Source: Candidatus Nanoarchaeia archaeon
GTDB taxonomy: Archaea; Nanobdellota; Nanobdellia; SCGC-AAA011-G17; JACPNG01
DNA length: 64,000 bases
Assembly: GCA_028714095.1 (NCBI GenBank)
Contig: JAQTMY010000001.1
Coordinates: forward strand, 341,804 to 405,803
Direction: 5' to 3'
This document shows positions 7,716 through 16,259 of the stretch, one piece after another. A program made the position numbers and the translations under genes. Each line of letters opens with the position of its first letter. Within the stretch, counting starts at the first letter, position 1. The notes beneath the pieces are model-generated. The model had not been told where the DNA came from. It was given only the letters and a program-made list of their open reading frames with translations, and ran no database searches.

Positions 7716-8897
7716 TTATTCATATCTTAAAGCTTCAACAGGAACTAATTTAGAAGCTCTTATTGCAGGGATTATCCCTGAAATAACTCCTATAAGGAAA
7801 GAAAACATTAATGCAAAGAATATTAGAAGAGGACTTACAGTTATGCTTATCAAACCAAACCCTAATTGTGATGCAACAAATTCTACTGAATAAGCCATCA
7901 TCGACCCAAGAATAACTCCGAATATTCCACCAACTAAACCAATAGAACCAGATTCAATCAAAAACAATGATAGAATATTTTTATTTGTTGCACCTATTGC
8001 TTTCATCGTCCCAATTTCAGTAGTTCTCTCTAAAACGCTTGTAAACATGGAATTCATTATCCCAACCCCTCCAACAAGTAAAGAGATTGATGCAATTCCA
8101 ACTAAAATGATTTGTACTATTCCTAAAATAGAGTTAACCTGTTCCAGTAATTGTTTAGGGGTATAAATCTCAAATAGTTCATCATCTCTCGATCTTTTAA
8201 GATCTTTCTCAACTTTTTTGCCTAATTCCTCGAGATCAACTCCCTTTAAAGCATAAACAACGATTGCACTTACTCCTCTTGGTTCAGAAAAAGTTTCTCT
8301 TGCTTTTTCAAGAGGTATGTAAACATTACTATCTATGCTACCGGTTTTTTCAAAAATACAGATTATCTTAAAAGAATCACCTCCTATCTCCATTTTATTT
8401 CCCAACATTAATTCTTTCTTGAAAAAATCATTGGCAAAAGTATAGCCAACCATCACCACATTGGTTTCACCATCTTTAAAGGGTCTGCCTTTAGCACAAG
8501 TAACATCATAGCTTGCAAGACCTTTTTCACCCTGGTCAGAAGGGATAGAATAAATAGTACTAAATTTATCTTCATTATTATAACTGACTTTTATGGATTT
8601 AGCCAGCATCGGAGTTACATAGTCAACACCAACAACATTTTCACAAACCTTAACATCATCTTCTGTTAGAATATCTGATTTTTCTGGGGGGCCCATTAAC
8701 CCTTTTGGAACAATTCTTAAATTAGAGGTTCCTAATCTTGAAAATTGTTCCTCTACTCCAGATTGAAGACCCTGGCCTAAAGCAATTAATGAAATTATTG
8801 CAGCAATCCCGATTATAACTCCAATTACAGTTAACCAGGACCTTATTTTTTTATGTAAAATGTTCTTCCATATCAATGTTAGATAATCCCCGATCAT
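7716..8897 (-). CDS. MacB/FtsX-type ABC transporter permease
   Basis: 393 aa. N-terminal membrane helix (SWLTVIGVIIGIAAIISLIALG), a periplasmic-type domain of about 220 residues (MacB_PCD-like), then three C-terminal helices including the FtsX signature region (LLVGGVGIMNSMFTSVLERTTEIG and PAIRASKLVPVEAL at the end). Such permeases work with a MacB/LolD-type ATPase in mechanotransmission or export rather than classical import. The start ATG overlaps the stop of the paralogous permease upstream (ATGA). The substrate cannot be told from sequence. Confidence 0.9.
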   Translation of the reverse strand: MIGDYLTLIWKNILHKKIRSWLTVIGVIIGIAAIISLIALGQGLQSGVEEQFSRLGTSNLRIVPKGLMGPPEKSDILTEDDVKVCENVVGVDYVTPMLAKSIKVSYNNEDKFSTIYSIPSDQGEKGLASYDVTCAKGRPFKDGETNVVMVGYTFANDFFKKELMLGNKMEIGGDSFKIICIFEKTGSIDSNVYIPLEKARETFSEPRGVSAIVVYALKGVDLEELGKKVEKDLKRSRDDELFEIYTPKQLLEQVNSILGIVQIILVGIASISLLVGGVGIMNSMFTSVLERTTEIGTMKAIGATNKNILSLFLIESGSIGLVGGIFGVILGSMMAYSVEFVASQLGFGLISITVSPLLIFFALMFSFLIGVISGIIPAIRASKLVPVEALRYE

Positions 8898-10072
8898 TTT
8901 AATGCCTCTACTGGTTTTAATTTTACAGCTCTTCTTGCAGGAAGCCAGCTTGAAATTAATCCAATTCCAACAGAAAAGATTAAAACAAATAACAACATAG
9001 TTACATTAATCCTTATTGCCAAGATACTATATCCTGCTAATTCTGCAGCATATTTCACAAGATAAGCAATTAATGTTCCAAGTCCAATCCCGATTAAACC
9101 TCCAACTAACCCAAATAATGAACCCTCTATCAAAAAGATTGAGGATATTGCTTTATTGGTTGCTCCAACAGATTTCATAACTCCTATCTCTCTTGTTCTT
9201 TGCAATACAGCAGTATACATTGAGTTCATTATTCCAATCCCACCAACAAGTAAGGATATTGATGCAATTCCTCCAAGAATAACCTGAACAAGCATTAAAA
9301 TATCTCCAAACTGTTTTAATAATTGTTCGGGAGTTGAAACCATAAAACTTTCTTTTTCCTCTTTTTTCTTCTCTAATTTAGCTGTTACCTTATCAGCAAC
9401 AAGATCCATGTCATAACCAGGCTTTACCTTGGCTTGTATCATTGTTACTTCAGTAGTCTTATTGAATAAACTTCTTATATCTTCGATATTCATGTATATC
9501 TGAGAATCATCCTGGGGATTTCCTATCTCCCCCATAATACCAACTACTTTTATCTTTGTGTCTTTTATCTTTAGTTGATTATTTACATGAACTTCTTTAT
9601 CATAAAAATCTTTTGAAATCCTATAACCTATCATGACAGAATTTCTCTCATTTGGTTCAAGATATCTGCCCTCTTCAATTCCATATGCTGCTTCCTCCAT
9701 ACTCTTTTCAAAAGGTGCTGGATCAACTCCAAGAATATAGCTCATAAATCCTTTGTAATTTCCGTATTCAACAGTATCACTTACCATTATATATGGACTT
9801 ACCCATTCAATCTCTGGCAGACTCTCCATTAAATCTACATCCGCTTGGGTTAAATATTCAGATAATCCGGTGGCAGAATTGCTCATTATATATAATTTGT
9901 CAGAGCCCATCTGCTCAAACTGGATTTTGATTGCATTTTCCAAACCCTGAGATACAGAAATCAATGCTACAATGGAAGCAATACCAATTATAATTCCTAT
10001 AACAGTCAACCAAGACCTTAAGCTTCGATGTCTGATATTCTTGATAGCTAAAGTAAGATAATCTTTAATCAT
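8894..10072 (-). CDS. MacB/FtsX-type ABC transporter permease (paralogue)
   Basis: 392 aa when started at the ATG at 10072, which overlaps the upstream stop (ATGA) and aligns with the N-terminus of its neighbour; a longer frame to 10126 adds 18 unlikely residues. Same architecture as the adjacent permease: an N-terminal helix (SWLTVIGIIIGIASIVALISV), a soluble MacB_PCD-like middle and three C-terminal helices (LLVGGIGIMNSMYTAVLQRTREIG), ending in ARRAVKLKPVEALK. The pair likely forms a heterodimeric channel or lever with the ATPase encoded at 11436-12155. Confidence 0.9.
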   Translation of the reverse strand: MIKDYLTLAIKNIRHRSLRSWLTVIGIIIGIASIVALISVSQGLENAIKIQFEQMGSDKLYIMSNSATGLSEYLTQADVDLMESLPEIEWVSPYIMVSDTVEYGNYKGFMSYILGVDPAPFEKSMEEAAYGIEEGRYLEPNERNSVMIGYRISKDFYDKEVHVNNQLKIKDTKIKVVGIMGEIGNPQDDSQIYMNIEDIRSLFNKTTEVTMIQAKVKPGYDMDLVADKVTAKLEKKKEEKESFMVSTPEQLLKQFGDILMLVQVILGGIASISLLVGGIGIMNSMYTAVLQRTREIGVMKSVGATNKAISSIFLIEGSLFGLVGGLIGIGLGTLIAYLVKYAAELAGYSILAIRINVTMLLFVLIFSVGIGLISSWLPARRAVKLKPVEALK

Positions 10073-11439
10073 TGTGATTGAATAAATAATTTGATTCTTC
10101 TTGGGATTCTTTTGATGTAACTCCATCTTAATTTTGAGATTATATTTAATATTCCTTTGAGTAATTTTTTAAATGCAATTTTTACAGCCTTTCCTAAATC
10201 TTTAACTTCCCTCCAGGCTTTGTAGGTCCAGTAAACAAGCAGGATTATGATTATTATAAATATCAAAGACACAATGGAATTTCCACCGCCCCCATTTAAT
10301 CCATATGCCTTTAGTTCTGAATTAGAATAAATCCTTAATGGAATTTCCTTTATTTCAGAATAATCTTTGTTAAACCCATCTTTATATTTCAACTGAACTC
10401 TTAGGTTTATTTCCTTGCTTTTTTGAGCATTAACTGTAAACTGTCCAGACTCAAAATCATCTGCTTCCAGATTACCTAAATATGTTTTTGAATTTCCAAT
10501 AACTTCATACTCTTCAGAAGGTAAAATCTCCATTGTCATGTATTTTATTTCAGTAGGTCCGATATTGGATATAGACAAAACAACCTTTCCGGTTTTTCCT
10601 CTGATGAAATTATCTGATTCCTCTAAATTTAATTCATAGGATATTGGTTTTTGCACCAATAAACCAAACGAATCTGTTTTTGTATGATTTTCTCCTGATT
10701 CATCGAAAAATGTTAGTGTAAATGGAACTGAGTAAGCTTTTGACACCGCATCAGATGAAGGGATAACGTCAAAGAACAAGTAAGCTTTTTCTCCAGCCTT
10801 TAAAACAGGAATCTTTTTTTCTGTTGTTGAGCCTAGGGGAATAAATTCGCTTGGTAAAATTAAGTCTATATTAACCTCTTTCATAATAGAACTTTCCATG
10901 TTGCTTAATTCTATTACCACTCTGCCCTTAGCTCCCTGCTCAAGATATTCTGGATCAGAATATGCTTTGATGTCGATTATAGGAACTAAGGTTCTAATCT
11001 CAACAGGAACCCTTATGGTCTGGAATTCTTTTTTATTGCCTCTTGTATAAATCTTGAATTTTAAATCATAAGTCCCCTCAATCAAATCAGAATCAATCAT
11101 GATTCTCTCAAACTTGAATACAGCCTCTGCACCTTCAGGAATATCAGATATCGTAACAGGATTTTGTCCGTAAATCTTAAATGGTGCAGTCCCGGTAAAT
11201 TCAACTTCAACCTTGCCGGAATCACTTTCTCCAAGATTCTTAAGATTCAACCAGGCCTCAAAACTTTCTCCTGCAGTTAAGGGGTATGGTTCATATTTTA
11301 ATAATGTAGCTACGAAAGAAGCTTGGTCCTGGTTAATCTCATCGGTTTTATCAATATCAGAACCAGATAAAGTTACATTATATGCTAAAACAAAGTTTAG
11401 CGCTAAAACCAAAGCTAAAAAATAAATACCTCTTTTCAT
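10069..11439 (-). CDS. Secreted CARDB/S-layer-like protein with C-terminal anchor
   Basis: 456 aa. Signal peptide ([21 protein letters not shown]), then three or four beta-rich, Ig-like/CARDB-like repeats. Recurrent patterns are AGESFEAWLNLKNLG, GAKGRVVIELSNM and GKTGKVVLSISNIG. One membrane helix lies near residues 389-407 (SIVSLIFIIIIILLVYWTY), followed by a basic cytoplasmic tail. It sits between the ATPase and the permeases with ATGA overlaps on both sides, so it is likely a dedicated extracellular partner of this ABC system, for example in substrate capture or envelope contact (inference). Confidence 0.8.
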   Translation of the reverse strand: MKRGIYFLALVLALNFVLAYNVTLSGSDIDKTDEINQDQASFVATLLKYEPYPLTAGESFEAWLNLKNLGESDSGKVEVEFTGTAPFKIYGQNPVTISDIPEGAEAVFKFERIMIDSDLIEGTYDLKFKIYTRGNKKEFQTIRVPVEIRTLVPIIDIKAYSDPEYLEQGAKGRVVIELSNMESSIMKEVNIDLILPSEFIPLGSTTEKKIPVLKAGEKAYLFFDVIPSSDAVSKAYSVPFTLTFFDESGENHTKTDSFGLLVQKPISYELNLEESDNFIRGKTGKVVLSISNIGPTEIKYMTMEILPSEEYEVIGNSKTYLGNLEADDFESGQFTVNAQKSKEINLRVQLKYKDGFNKDYSEIKEIPLRIYSNSELKAYGLNGGGGNSIVSLIFIIIIILLVYWTYKAWREVKDLGKAVKIAFKKLLKGILNIISKLRWSYIKRIPRRIKLFIQSQ

Positions 11440-12155
11440 CTTACACTATCTAAATCTATTTTTTCTCCCTTTTTAAATTCTTTGATTATTGCACCATCTC
11501 TTAAATAACATACTCTATCACATATCTTAACTAAAGATTCGTCATGCGTAACAATAACGATTGTTTTTTTATCCTTCTGATTTAATTCTTTTAAAATCTT
11601 AATAACTTCCTGTCCTGTTTTAGAATCTAGATTTCCCGTTGGTTCATCAGCCAAAATAACTTCTGGGTTATTCACCAACGCTCTTGCTATTGCTACTCTC
11701 TGTCTTTCCCCTCCTGAAAGTTTTCCAGGAACGTGATCTAGTCTGTGATTCATGTCAAGCCTTGCTAAAATTTCCTTTGCTACCCTTTCTCTTTCTGGGT
11801 AGGGTTTGTTCTGGAACATCATTGGAAGCATAACATTCTGTAATGTAGTTAAACTGGGTATTAAATTAAATGTCTGGAAAATAAATCCTATCTTCCTCCC
11901 TCTTAGCTGTGCAAGTTGTGATTCTTGTAACGTAGAAATATCAATTCCGTCAAGAAAAATATGTCCTTTCGTTGGAGTATCCAGTGAACCAATCATATTC
12001 ATGGTTGTTGATTTTCCGCTTCCAGACTTTCCAAGAACCCCCAATAACTCACCATTTTTAATTTTAAGATTTAATCCTTTAAGGGCATTAACTTTAACTT
12101 CATCCATATCATAGATTTTCCACACATCCTTAAGTTCGATAACATTCCCTGTCAT
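11436..12155 (-). CDS. ABC transporter ATPase, MacB/LolD type
   Basis: 239 aa. Walker [10 protein letters not shown] near residue 42, Q-loop in [12 protein letters not shown], signature [15 protein letters not shown] near residue 144, Walker [14 protein letters not shown], and an H-loop in VTHDE. The [10 protein letters not shown] segment is typical of the MacB/LolD subgroup. It is the first gene of a four-gene operon followed by a CARDB-like surface protein and two FtsX-type permeases, all joined by 4-base overlaps. It should power the complex at the inner face of the membrane. Confidence 0.93.
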   Translation of the reverse strand: MTGNVIELKDVWKIYDMDEVKVNALKGLNLKIKNGELLGVLGKSGSGKSTTMNMIGSLDTPTKGHIFLDGIDISTLQESQLAQLRGRKIGFIFQTFNLIPSLTTLQNVMLPMMFQNKPYPERERVAKEILARLDMNHRLDHVPGKLSGGERQRVAIARALVNNPEVILADEPTGNLDSKTGQEVIKILKELNQKDKKTIVIVTHDESLVKICDRVCYLRDGAIIKEFKKGEKIDLDSVR

Positions 12156-12236
12156 TTAATCCTCTTTTTTATAAAATTATTTTAGACACTTAAAAAGATT
12201 TCTGTATTGTTTATAATATATAAATCAAGACCAATT

Positions 12237-12416
12237 TCAGAAATAACCAGCCTCTTTCAGAGCCTCTTTCATTTCTATCCTAGATTCTGCAATCTTTTTT
12301 TCCAGTTTGTCCTTTTGAATCTGAGAAGCAATCGTATTTCTTTGTCTTATAAGATTTACTAGCTTTAATCCTAGCATAACTTTCTGTTCTTTGGAAAAAG
12401 GAGGTAAATTACCCAT
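12237..12416 (-). CDS. Small helical protein, unknown function
   Basis: 59 aa, ATG at 12416 to TGA at 12237. The sequence begins MGNLPPFSKEQKVMLGLK and is almost entirely charged helix (RQRNTIASQIQKDKLEKKIAESR), probably a short coiled coil. It follows sepF on the same strand by 11 bases and may be cotranscribed with it. No family recognised; coding is supported by the clean frame and operon position only. Confidence 0.5.
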   Translation of the reverse strand: MGNLPPFSKEQKVMLGLKLVNLIRQRNTIASQIQKDKLEKKIAESRIEMKEALKEAGYF

Positions 12417-12427
12417 TTTAGAATAAA

Positions 12428-12814
12428 TTATTCTTCCTCTATACTATTTACTTCCTGCCCCCTGTGTACCCTTGCAAATGAAGGAGTTACAACAACCCAA
12501 TCTTCACCAAATCCAGCAATGTCTCCATCAATAGCATCACAGGTTTTCTTTATCTTGTTTACTGCTCTTTTTAATTCAACAATGTCTTTATCTCTAAGTG
12601 GTCTGATGTTGATTAGAGCAACAGTATAACCATCCCTTAATGCATCTAGGGCAGGTTTGATATCATTAAACTCGGAAATTGTGAAAGGTCTCACAATTAT
12701 TTTGTTTTTTTGTATCTTTGCCTGAGAAGTATCTATCTCTAGATAGTCTTCATATCTTTCATTATCATAATCAGATGAACCCGATAAAAGGTCTTTAATT
12801 TTGGAAAATACCAT
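12428..12814 (-). CDS. sepF: SepF-like cell division protein
   Basis: 128 aa. A short acidic N-terminal stretch (MVFSKIKDLLSG...YEDYLEID) is followed by the SepF core: IIVRPFTISEFNDIKPALDALRDG, VALINIRPL, DIVELKRAVNKIKKTCDAIDG and GEDWVVVTP. Archaeal SepF anchors FtsZ to the membrane at the division site, usually through an N-terminal amphipathic helix, which MVFSKIKDLL could supply. The length is typical. FtsZ itself is not in the window. Confidence 0.88.
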   Translation of the reverse strand: MVFSKIKDLLSGSSDYDNERYEDYLEIDTSQAKIQKNKIIVRPFTISEFNDIKPALDALRDGYTVALINIRPLRDKDIVELKRAVNKIKKTCDAIDGDIAGFGEDWVVVTPSFARVHRGQEVNSIEEE

Positions 12815-12894
12815 CTTTTGTCAAACCTCTTTGTTACCTCTTTTTAATTAAGTTTTATATTTAAACATTTCTATTGGATAATATCCATATTTAT

Positions 12895-13131
12895 CTATTT
12901 AATGCTCTCCAGTATACTAACTACGTTCCATATCTGGGCTCTGGTGTAGCTTGAAATGTTTGGATCATCAGATATTTCATCTAACTCTTGCAAGGATTCA
13001 TTGACCTTTAAAGAATTCTCTTTTTCTTCTTTAAGAATTAAAACAGTATTTCTTATCTTGTTTCTTATGTTTTTTGGGACTGTATTATCATCGCAGATCT
13101 CATTTAGTAATTCTAATGCTTCTGGGATCAT
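12895..13131 (-). CDS. UPF0147 family protein
   Basis: 78 aa. All-helical, with two related halves (ALELLNEICDDNTVPKNIR and LQELDEISDDPNISSYTRA), the pattern of the small archaeal UPF0147 family. The function is not established. Its ATG overlaps the prefoldin beta stop by ATGA, linking it to the protein-folding and translation genes upstream (pfdB, rpoP, rpl37ae), a common archaeal arrangement. Confidence 0.82.
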   Translation of the reverse strand: MIPEALELLNEICDDNTVPKNIRNKIRNTVLILKEEKENSLKVNESLQELDEISDDPNISSYTRAQIWNVVSILESIK

Positions 13132-13451
13132 TTTAAGTTTTTGATAACCTCTTTTTGTTTTTCATGGAACTTCTCCTGAAGTTTTTCTTCCTGTTTCTCA
13201 ACAGTCTTGACTCTTAGCTCAACAAGTTCTTTTTTAGCCTTTAAATCTTTTACTAGGTTTGATTTGTCAGATTTAATCATAATATTTCCAACAATTTTAT
13301 AACAATCATCCTTTGCATCTTCCAATTCCTTCAATGCATTATCAATTTCTAGAAGCTGACTCTGAAAACTTTGTTTCTGAATAAGAATTGTGTTAAGATT
13401 CTGTCCCAAAATCTGTAACTCCTCTTTTTCTTTACTTTTTTCCTTTGACAT
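13128..13451 (-). CDS. pfdB: Prefoldin subunit beta
   Basis: 107 aa, the usual size for beta prefoldin. Two long coiled-coil helices (LQILGQNLNTILIQKQSFQS and KELVELRVKTVEKQEEKLQE) flank a short beta hairpin around DDCYKIVGNIMIKSDKSNLVK, which is the family signature. Prefoldin is a jellyfish-shaped hexamer holding unfolded proteins for the chaperonin. It is encoded four bases after rpoP and overlaps the UPF0147 gene. Confidence 0.9.
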   Translation of the reverse strand: MSKEKSKEKEELQILGQNLNTILIQKQSFQSQLLEIDNALKELEDAKDDCYKIVGNIMIKSDKSNLVKDLKAKKELVELRVKTVEKQEEKLQEKFHEKQKEVIKNLK

Positions 13452-13454
13452 TTT

Positions 13455-13613
13455 CTACCTAGCTTTAACTGTTGTAGCTACACTTCTCTCTTTAAATAAT
13501 ATTTTACTTCCACAATAAGGGCACCTTACTCTTTTTTTAACATAATCAGACTTGACAAGTTTACCGCAATCAAAACACTTGTAAGTTTTCTCCTCTTGTT
13601 TTTTTATTGTCAT
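13455..13613 (-). CDS. rpoP: DNA-directed RNA polymerase subunit P (Rpc10/Rpb12-like)
   Basis: 52 aa, ATG at 13613, TAG at 13455. It has a YKCFDCGK first zinc knuckle, a VRCPYCGS second knuckle, then the conserved ILFKERSVATTVKAR tail typical of RpoP. It is a small zinc-binding subunit of the archaeal polymerase assembly platform. It lies between L37Ae and prefoldin beta, its usual archaeal neighbours. Confidence 0.92.
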   Translation of the reverse strand: MTIKKQEEKTYKCFDCGKLVKSDYVKKRVRCPYCGSKILFKERSVATTVKAR

Positions 13614-13614
13614 T

Positions 13615-13824
13615 TTATGCTACCTCATAGGCATTGCCTGTAAACTTTGAATTGCATTTTTTGCAATGAAATATCCCAGCGGCTAATCTCTTAACCTGTT
13701 TTTTCTTGCAGTAAGGGCATGTTTGTTTCTGTTTTTGTCTCACTTCGATGTCTAAAACTCTTTTTCTGATCTTTCTCCCATACCTTACTCCAAATCTTCC
13801 TGTTGAGCCAACTTTCTTTGTCAT
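13615..13824 (-). CDS. rpl37ae: Large-subunit ribosomal protein L37Ae (eL43)
   Basis: 69 aa. The N-terminal basic GSTGRFGVRYGRKIRKRV motif and the zinc ribbon CPYCKKKQVKR...FHCKKCNSKF with AGNAYE-like ending (TGNAYEVA) are diagnostic. It binds 23S rRNA. The gene ends one base before the rpoP ATG; this pair is typical of archaea. It is a little shorter than the usual 80-90 residues. Confidence 0.93.
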   Translation of the reverse strand: MTKKVGSTGRFGVRYGRKIRKRVLDIEVRQKQKQTCPYCKKKQVKRLAAGIFHCKKCNSKFTGNAYEVA

Positions 13825-13871
13825 TTTAAAAATGGTTTTTGTTTAATTTAAAAAGGTTTCTGTTTAAAATC

Positions 13872-13946
13872 TGGGGCTGCCAGGATTCGAACCTGGGTCG
13901 AAAGGTCCCAAACCTTTAATGCTGGACCAGGCTACACCACAGCCCC
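13872..13946 (-). tRNA. tRNA-Pro (anticodon UGG)
   Basis: The minus strand folds into a cloverleaf. The seven-base-pair acceptor GGGGCUG/CAGCCCC carries discriminator A. The anticodon arm AAAGG-UUUGGGA-CCUUU gives anticodon UGG, and the T arm contains GGUUCGAAUCC. CCA is not encoded. Anticodon UGG reads CCN proline codons. Confidence 0.95.
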
Positions 13947-13968
13947 AACAAAGGTTTCAACAACAGAG

Positions 13969-13978
13969 TATTTATAAA
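13969..13978. promoter_or_regulatory. Shared TATA element between tRNA-Pro and pth2
   Basis: TATTTATAAA lies 25-30 bases from the 5' end of tRNA-Pro on one side and about 26 bases before the pth2 ATG at 14001 on the other. The near-palindromic box could serve both directions, giving a leaderless pth2 mRNA. Confidence 0.5.
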
Positions 13979-14000
13979 CCTTTTCTTACCTCAATTTTAT

Positions 14001-14339
14001 ATGAAACAAGCAATTCTTGTCAGGCAAGACCTTAAACTGAGTAAAGGCAAAATGTCTGCCCAGTGCAGCCACGCCTCTGTCGAAGCAGTCTTAAAGTCTT
14101 ATAAGGATAAGGTAATGACTTGGCAAAAAGAGGGCATGAAAAAAGTAATATTAAAGGTTAAAGATTTAGATGAACTACTAAAATATAACCAGCTTGCTAA
14201 AGATATCGGACTTAAAACAGCATTGATAAAAGATGCAGGCAGAACAGAAATTGAACCAGGAACAATAACCTGTGTAGGAGTAGGCCCAGATGAAGATACT
14301 AAAATCGATTCTATCACAAAAACCCTTAAACTTATTTGA
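14001..14339 (+). CDS. pth2: Peptidyl-tRNA hydrolase 2
   Basis: 112 aa. It shows the Pth2 signatures QAILVRQDLKLSKGKMSAQCSHAS (nucleotide-like pocket with K, Q and H), then KVILKVKDLDEL and IKDAGRTEIEPGTITCVGVGP. The enzyme recycles tRNA from peptidyl-tRNA released by stalled ribosomes. The length is standard for archaea. A TATA box 26 bases upstream and the absence of a ribosome binding site suggest leaderless translation. Confidence 0.95.
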   Translation: MKQAILVRQDLKLSKGKMSAQCSHASVEAVLKSYKDKVMTWQKEGMKKVILKVKDLDELLKYNQLAKDIGLKTALIKDAGRTEIEPGTITCVGVGPDEDTKIDSITKTLKLI

Positions 14340-14823
14340 AGAAAATTTTCTATCTACAGAAAAAAGAAACATTGCATCGGTTTATCGTAGTGTAAAAGAT
14401 TTTATTGAGAAAAATCAATCAGATCTTAGTAAATATAAAATAATTGCAACATTTCCTGTTAGGGTTGCTGCTCCTCGTATAAACTTCAGTAACGTAAACC
14501 TCAGCGACAATGATTATGATGTTGGTTTTGATGTAATGAATAAAAAAATAATGTTTTATATTTCCCATTCATTAGGAGATCATATTAAAATGGATGGACT
14601 TTATGCCCCAAAACAAGAATCTTATTTTTTATCCTTAATTCATGAGTGTGCAGAAGGAACTTATTTATCTAAGATTCCTGTTGCAGAACTAGGGAGAAAA
14701 TCTGGATTAGAGTCTCATGATTTTGCCAAAAAAATTGTAATAAAATCTTTAGATATTTTAATATATCAGACCAATGCTGACTTCTTTATAGAAAAAAGAA
14801 ACCAACTCTTAAGGTCTTATTAA
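14290..14823 (+). CDS. Uncharacterised protein overlapping pth2
   Basis: 177 aa from ATG at 14290, which lies 50 bases inside pth2 in another frame. No later in-frame ATG precedes the conserved-looking core, so an overlap is the simplest reading, though a non-ATG start nearer 14340 is possible. Mixed alpha/beta, no membrane segment. Features include RVAAPRINFSNVNLSDNDYDV and LIHECAEGTYLSKIPVAELG; the HECAE could bind metal but matches no protease motif that I know. Function unknown. Confidence 0.55.
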   Translation: MKILKSILSQKPLNLFEENFLSTEKRNIASVYRSVKDFIEKNQSDLSKYKIIATFPVRVAAPRINFSNVNLSDNDYDVGFDVMNKKIMFYISHSLGDHIKMDGLYAPKQESYFLSLIHECAEGTYLSKIPVAELGRKSGLESHDFAKKIVIKSLDILIYQTNADFFIEKRNQLLRSY

Positions 14824-14885
14824 TTTATTACTCTAAAGTAACTAAAAAAGAAAGATTTATAAATAAGTTTTTCCTTGTTTTAGCG

Positions 14886-15293
14886 ATGGAAACTAGATTA
14901 TATTCAGACCCAAATAAGCTCTTGGATGAGATTCCTTTAGAGGGTTTTGACTTTCCTTATCAAATCGTTTTAGGGAATAAATCTTATTCGAATCATCATA
15001 ACCAGGCTTTTAATATTCAAATCTTACTTGAAGTATATAAAAAAATTGATCAAAAAATAACCCTTATCCAAAAATGTGATACAAATCTCAGTTGCGGGTA
15101 TAGAGATTCAGATTACCAGGCTTATAAAGATGGAAAACCCATTCAAGATTTAATTCAAAGAATTGAAAATGAGTTTGATCAAGGATTACCAAGACCCCTT
15201 CACAAAGGGAACCAAGTTCAGTATATTCTAAAAGGAAGGAAAGACTTACATATAAGATCTACCGCCCCAGGAGATCAGGTACCTTTAATTTAG
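14886..15293 (+). CDS. Uncharacterised soluble protein
   Basis: 135 aa, no membrane segment or signal peptide. It contains PLEGFDFPYQIVLGNKSYSN near the start and a charged C-terminal half. A TATA-like TTTATAAATA around 14859-14868 precedes ATG 14886 by about 20-25 bases, suggesting its own leaderless transcript. I do not recognise a family. Confidence 0.5.
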   Translation: METRLYSDPNKLLDEIPLEGFDFPYQIVLGNKSYSNHHNQAFNIQILLEVYKKIDQKITLIQKCDTNLSCGYRDSDYQAYKDGKPIQDLIQRIENEFDQGLPRPLHKGNQVQYILKGRKDLHIRSTAPGDQVPLI

Positions 15294-15305
15294 TTCATAG
15301 AAACC

Positions 15306-15313
15306 TTTATAAA
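15306..15313 (+). promoter_or_regulatory. TATA box of the 5S rRNA gene
   Basis: TTTATAAA ends about 20 bases before the estimated 5' end of the 5S rRNA (15334), matching archaeal stable-RNA promoter spacing. Confidence 0.55.
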
Positions 15314-15333
15314 CATAATTTCTACCTAAAATC

Positions 15334-15447
15334 CCGGACGGCCATAGCGGTTTGGTCCCACCCGATCTCATTTCGAACTCGGAAGTTAAACAAGCCCACG
15401 TTCCAAGTGATACTGTCGTAAGACGGGAAGCTTGGTTCGCTGTCCAC
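15334..15447 (+). rRNA. rrf: 5S ribosomal RNA
   Basis: It contains the conserved 5S segments GGACGGCCAUAGCGG, CCCGAUCUCAUUUCGAACUC, GGAAGUUAAACAAGCCCACG and a GAUACUG stretch. GGACGGC near the 5' end pairs with GCUGUCC at the 3' end to close helix I. It stands alone, without 16S or 23S genes nearby, as in many archaea with dispersed rRNA genes. Ends are estimated to within a few bases. Confidence 0.93.
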
Positions 15448-15496
15448 CTTATATTTTCTGCAAATATTTAAAAGATAATAAAGATTAGTTTTTACC

Positions 15497-15820
15497 ATGC
15501 AAAAAAACAACAATCTGAGAAAAAAAGAAAAAGACAGGGAAATAGCCCTGGAAAGAATTGAAAGTTTGTTTAATCAGGCTAAAGAAGTTTTTAAAAAAGA
15601 TTCAAGTTTGTCTGATAGATATGTTAAGATTGCAAATAAGATTGCCATGAAGACCAAGACAAAAATTCCCGCTAAATTTAAAAGAAATTTCTGCAAACAT
15701 TGTTTGTCCTATCTTAAACCAGGGATAAACTGCAGGATAAGGACTAAAAATAAAAACTTAATTTATTACTGTATGAACTGCAAGAAATATACAAAGTTTG
15801 GGCTAAAAAAACCTAAATGA
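15497..15820 (+). CDS. rnp4: RNase P protein component 4 (Rpp21/Rpr2 family)
   Basis: 107 aa. A helical N-terminus rich in K/E (EIALERIESLFNQAKEVF...SDRYVKIANKIAMKTKTKIP) and a zinc ribbon with CKHCLSYLKPGINCRIR and YYCMNCKKYTKF are diagnostic of archaeal Rnp4. This subunit helps RNase P mature the 5' ends of tRNAs. It follows the 5S rRNA and converges with the metalloprotease-like gene (18-base overlap). Confidence 0.93.
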   Translation: MQKNNNLRKKEKDREIALERIESLFNQAKEVFKKDSSLSDRYVKIANKIAMKTKTKIPAKFKRNFCKHCLSYLKPGINCRIRTKNKNLIYYCMNCKKYTKFGLKKPK

Positions 15821-16234
15821 ATATTTTCTTGGTTTAAAATTTTCTTTGACAATTATTGGCCATTCTTCCTTAATAAACTCTTTTTCTTTTCTTAGCATCT
15901 CCCCAAAACCCCTTTTTACCAATTCCTTGTCAACAATGTTTCCCTGGTGAGGATATCTGAATCTTTTTTCATAAGGAGAATTAAACCCATGCATATAATG
16001 TATTAGTTCATGGGCAATCGTTAAGTCTATAATATAATCAGGGATTGCTTCATTCTTGAAAAAACCATTTATTACAATTTCTGTATCCTTGTTTCTTAAT
16101 AACTTGATATGACCAAACTTGTTTTTCCAGTTTCCCTTGAATCTTATGACTACGTTGTTTTTTCTTTCTAGTTCTGGAAACAAGAATTTCCATATCTGGT
16201 CTAGACGTTCTGCTAGAAATGAATTATCCCTCAT
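15803..16234 (-). CDS. Putative SprT-like zinc metallopeptidase
   Basis: 143 aa. It carries a zinc-protease motif, HELIHYMHG, at about residue 73, preceded by a helix (YIIDLTIAHELIHY) and followed by HQGNIVDKELVKRGFG. This fits a minigluzincin or SprT-like fold rather than a large protease. The substrate is unknown and no signal peptide is present, so it is cytoplasmic. Assignment rests on the HExxH motif. Confidence 0.6.
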   Translation of the reverse strand: MRDNSFLAERLDQIWKFLFPELERKNNVVIRFKGNWKNKFGHIKLLRNKDTEIVINGFFKNEAIPDYIIDLTIAHELIHYMHGFNSPYEKRFRYPHQGNIVDKELVKRGFGEMLRKEKEFIKEEWPIIVKENFKPRKYSFRFF

Positions 16235-16259
16235 AAACTTAAAGAAAAAGAAATGGTTT

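Noticed and set aside
10073-10126. Upstream extension of the second MacB-type permease
   Set aside because: The ATG at 10072 gives the ATGA overlap seen at the other joints of this operon and matches the paralogue's N-terminus; the extra 18 residues do not resemble the family.
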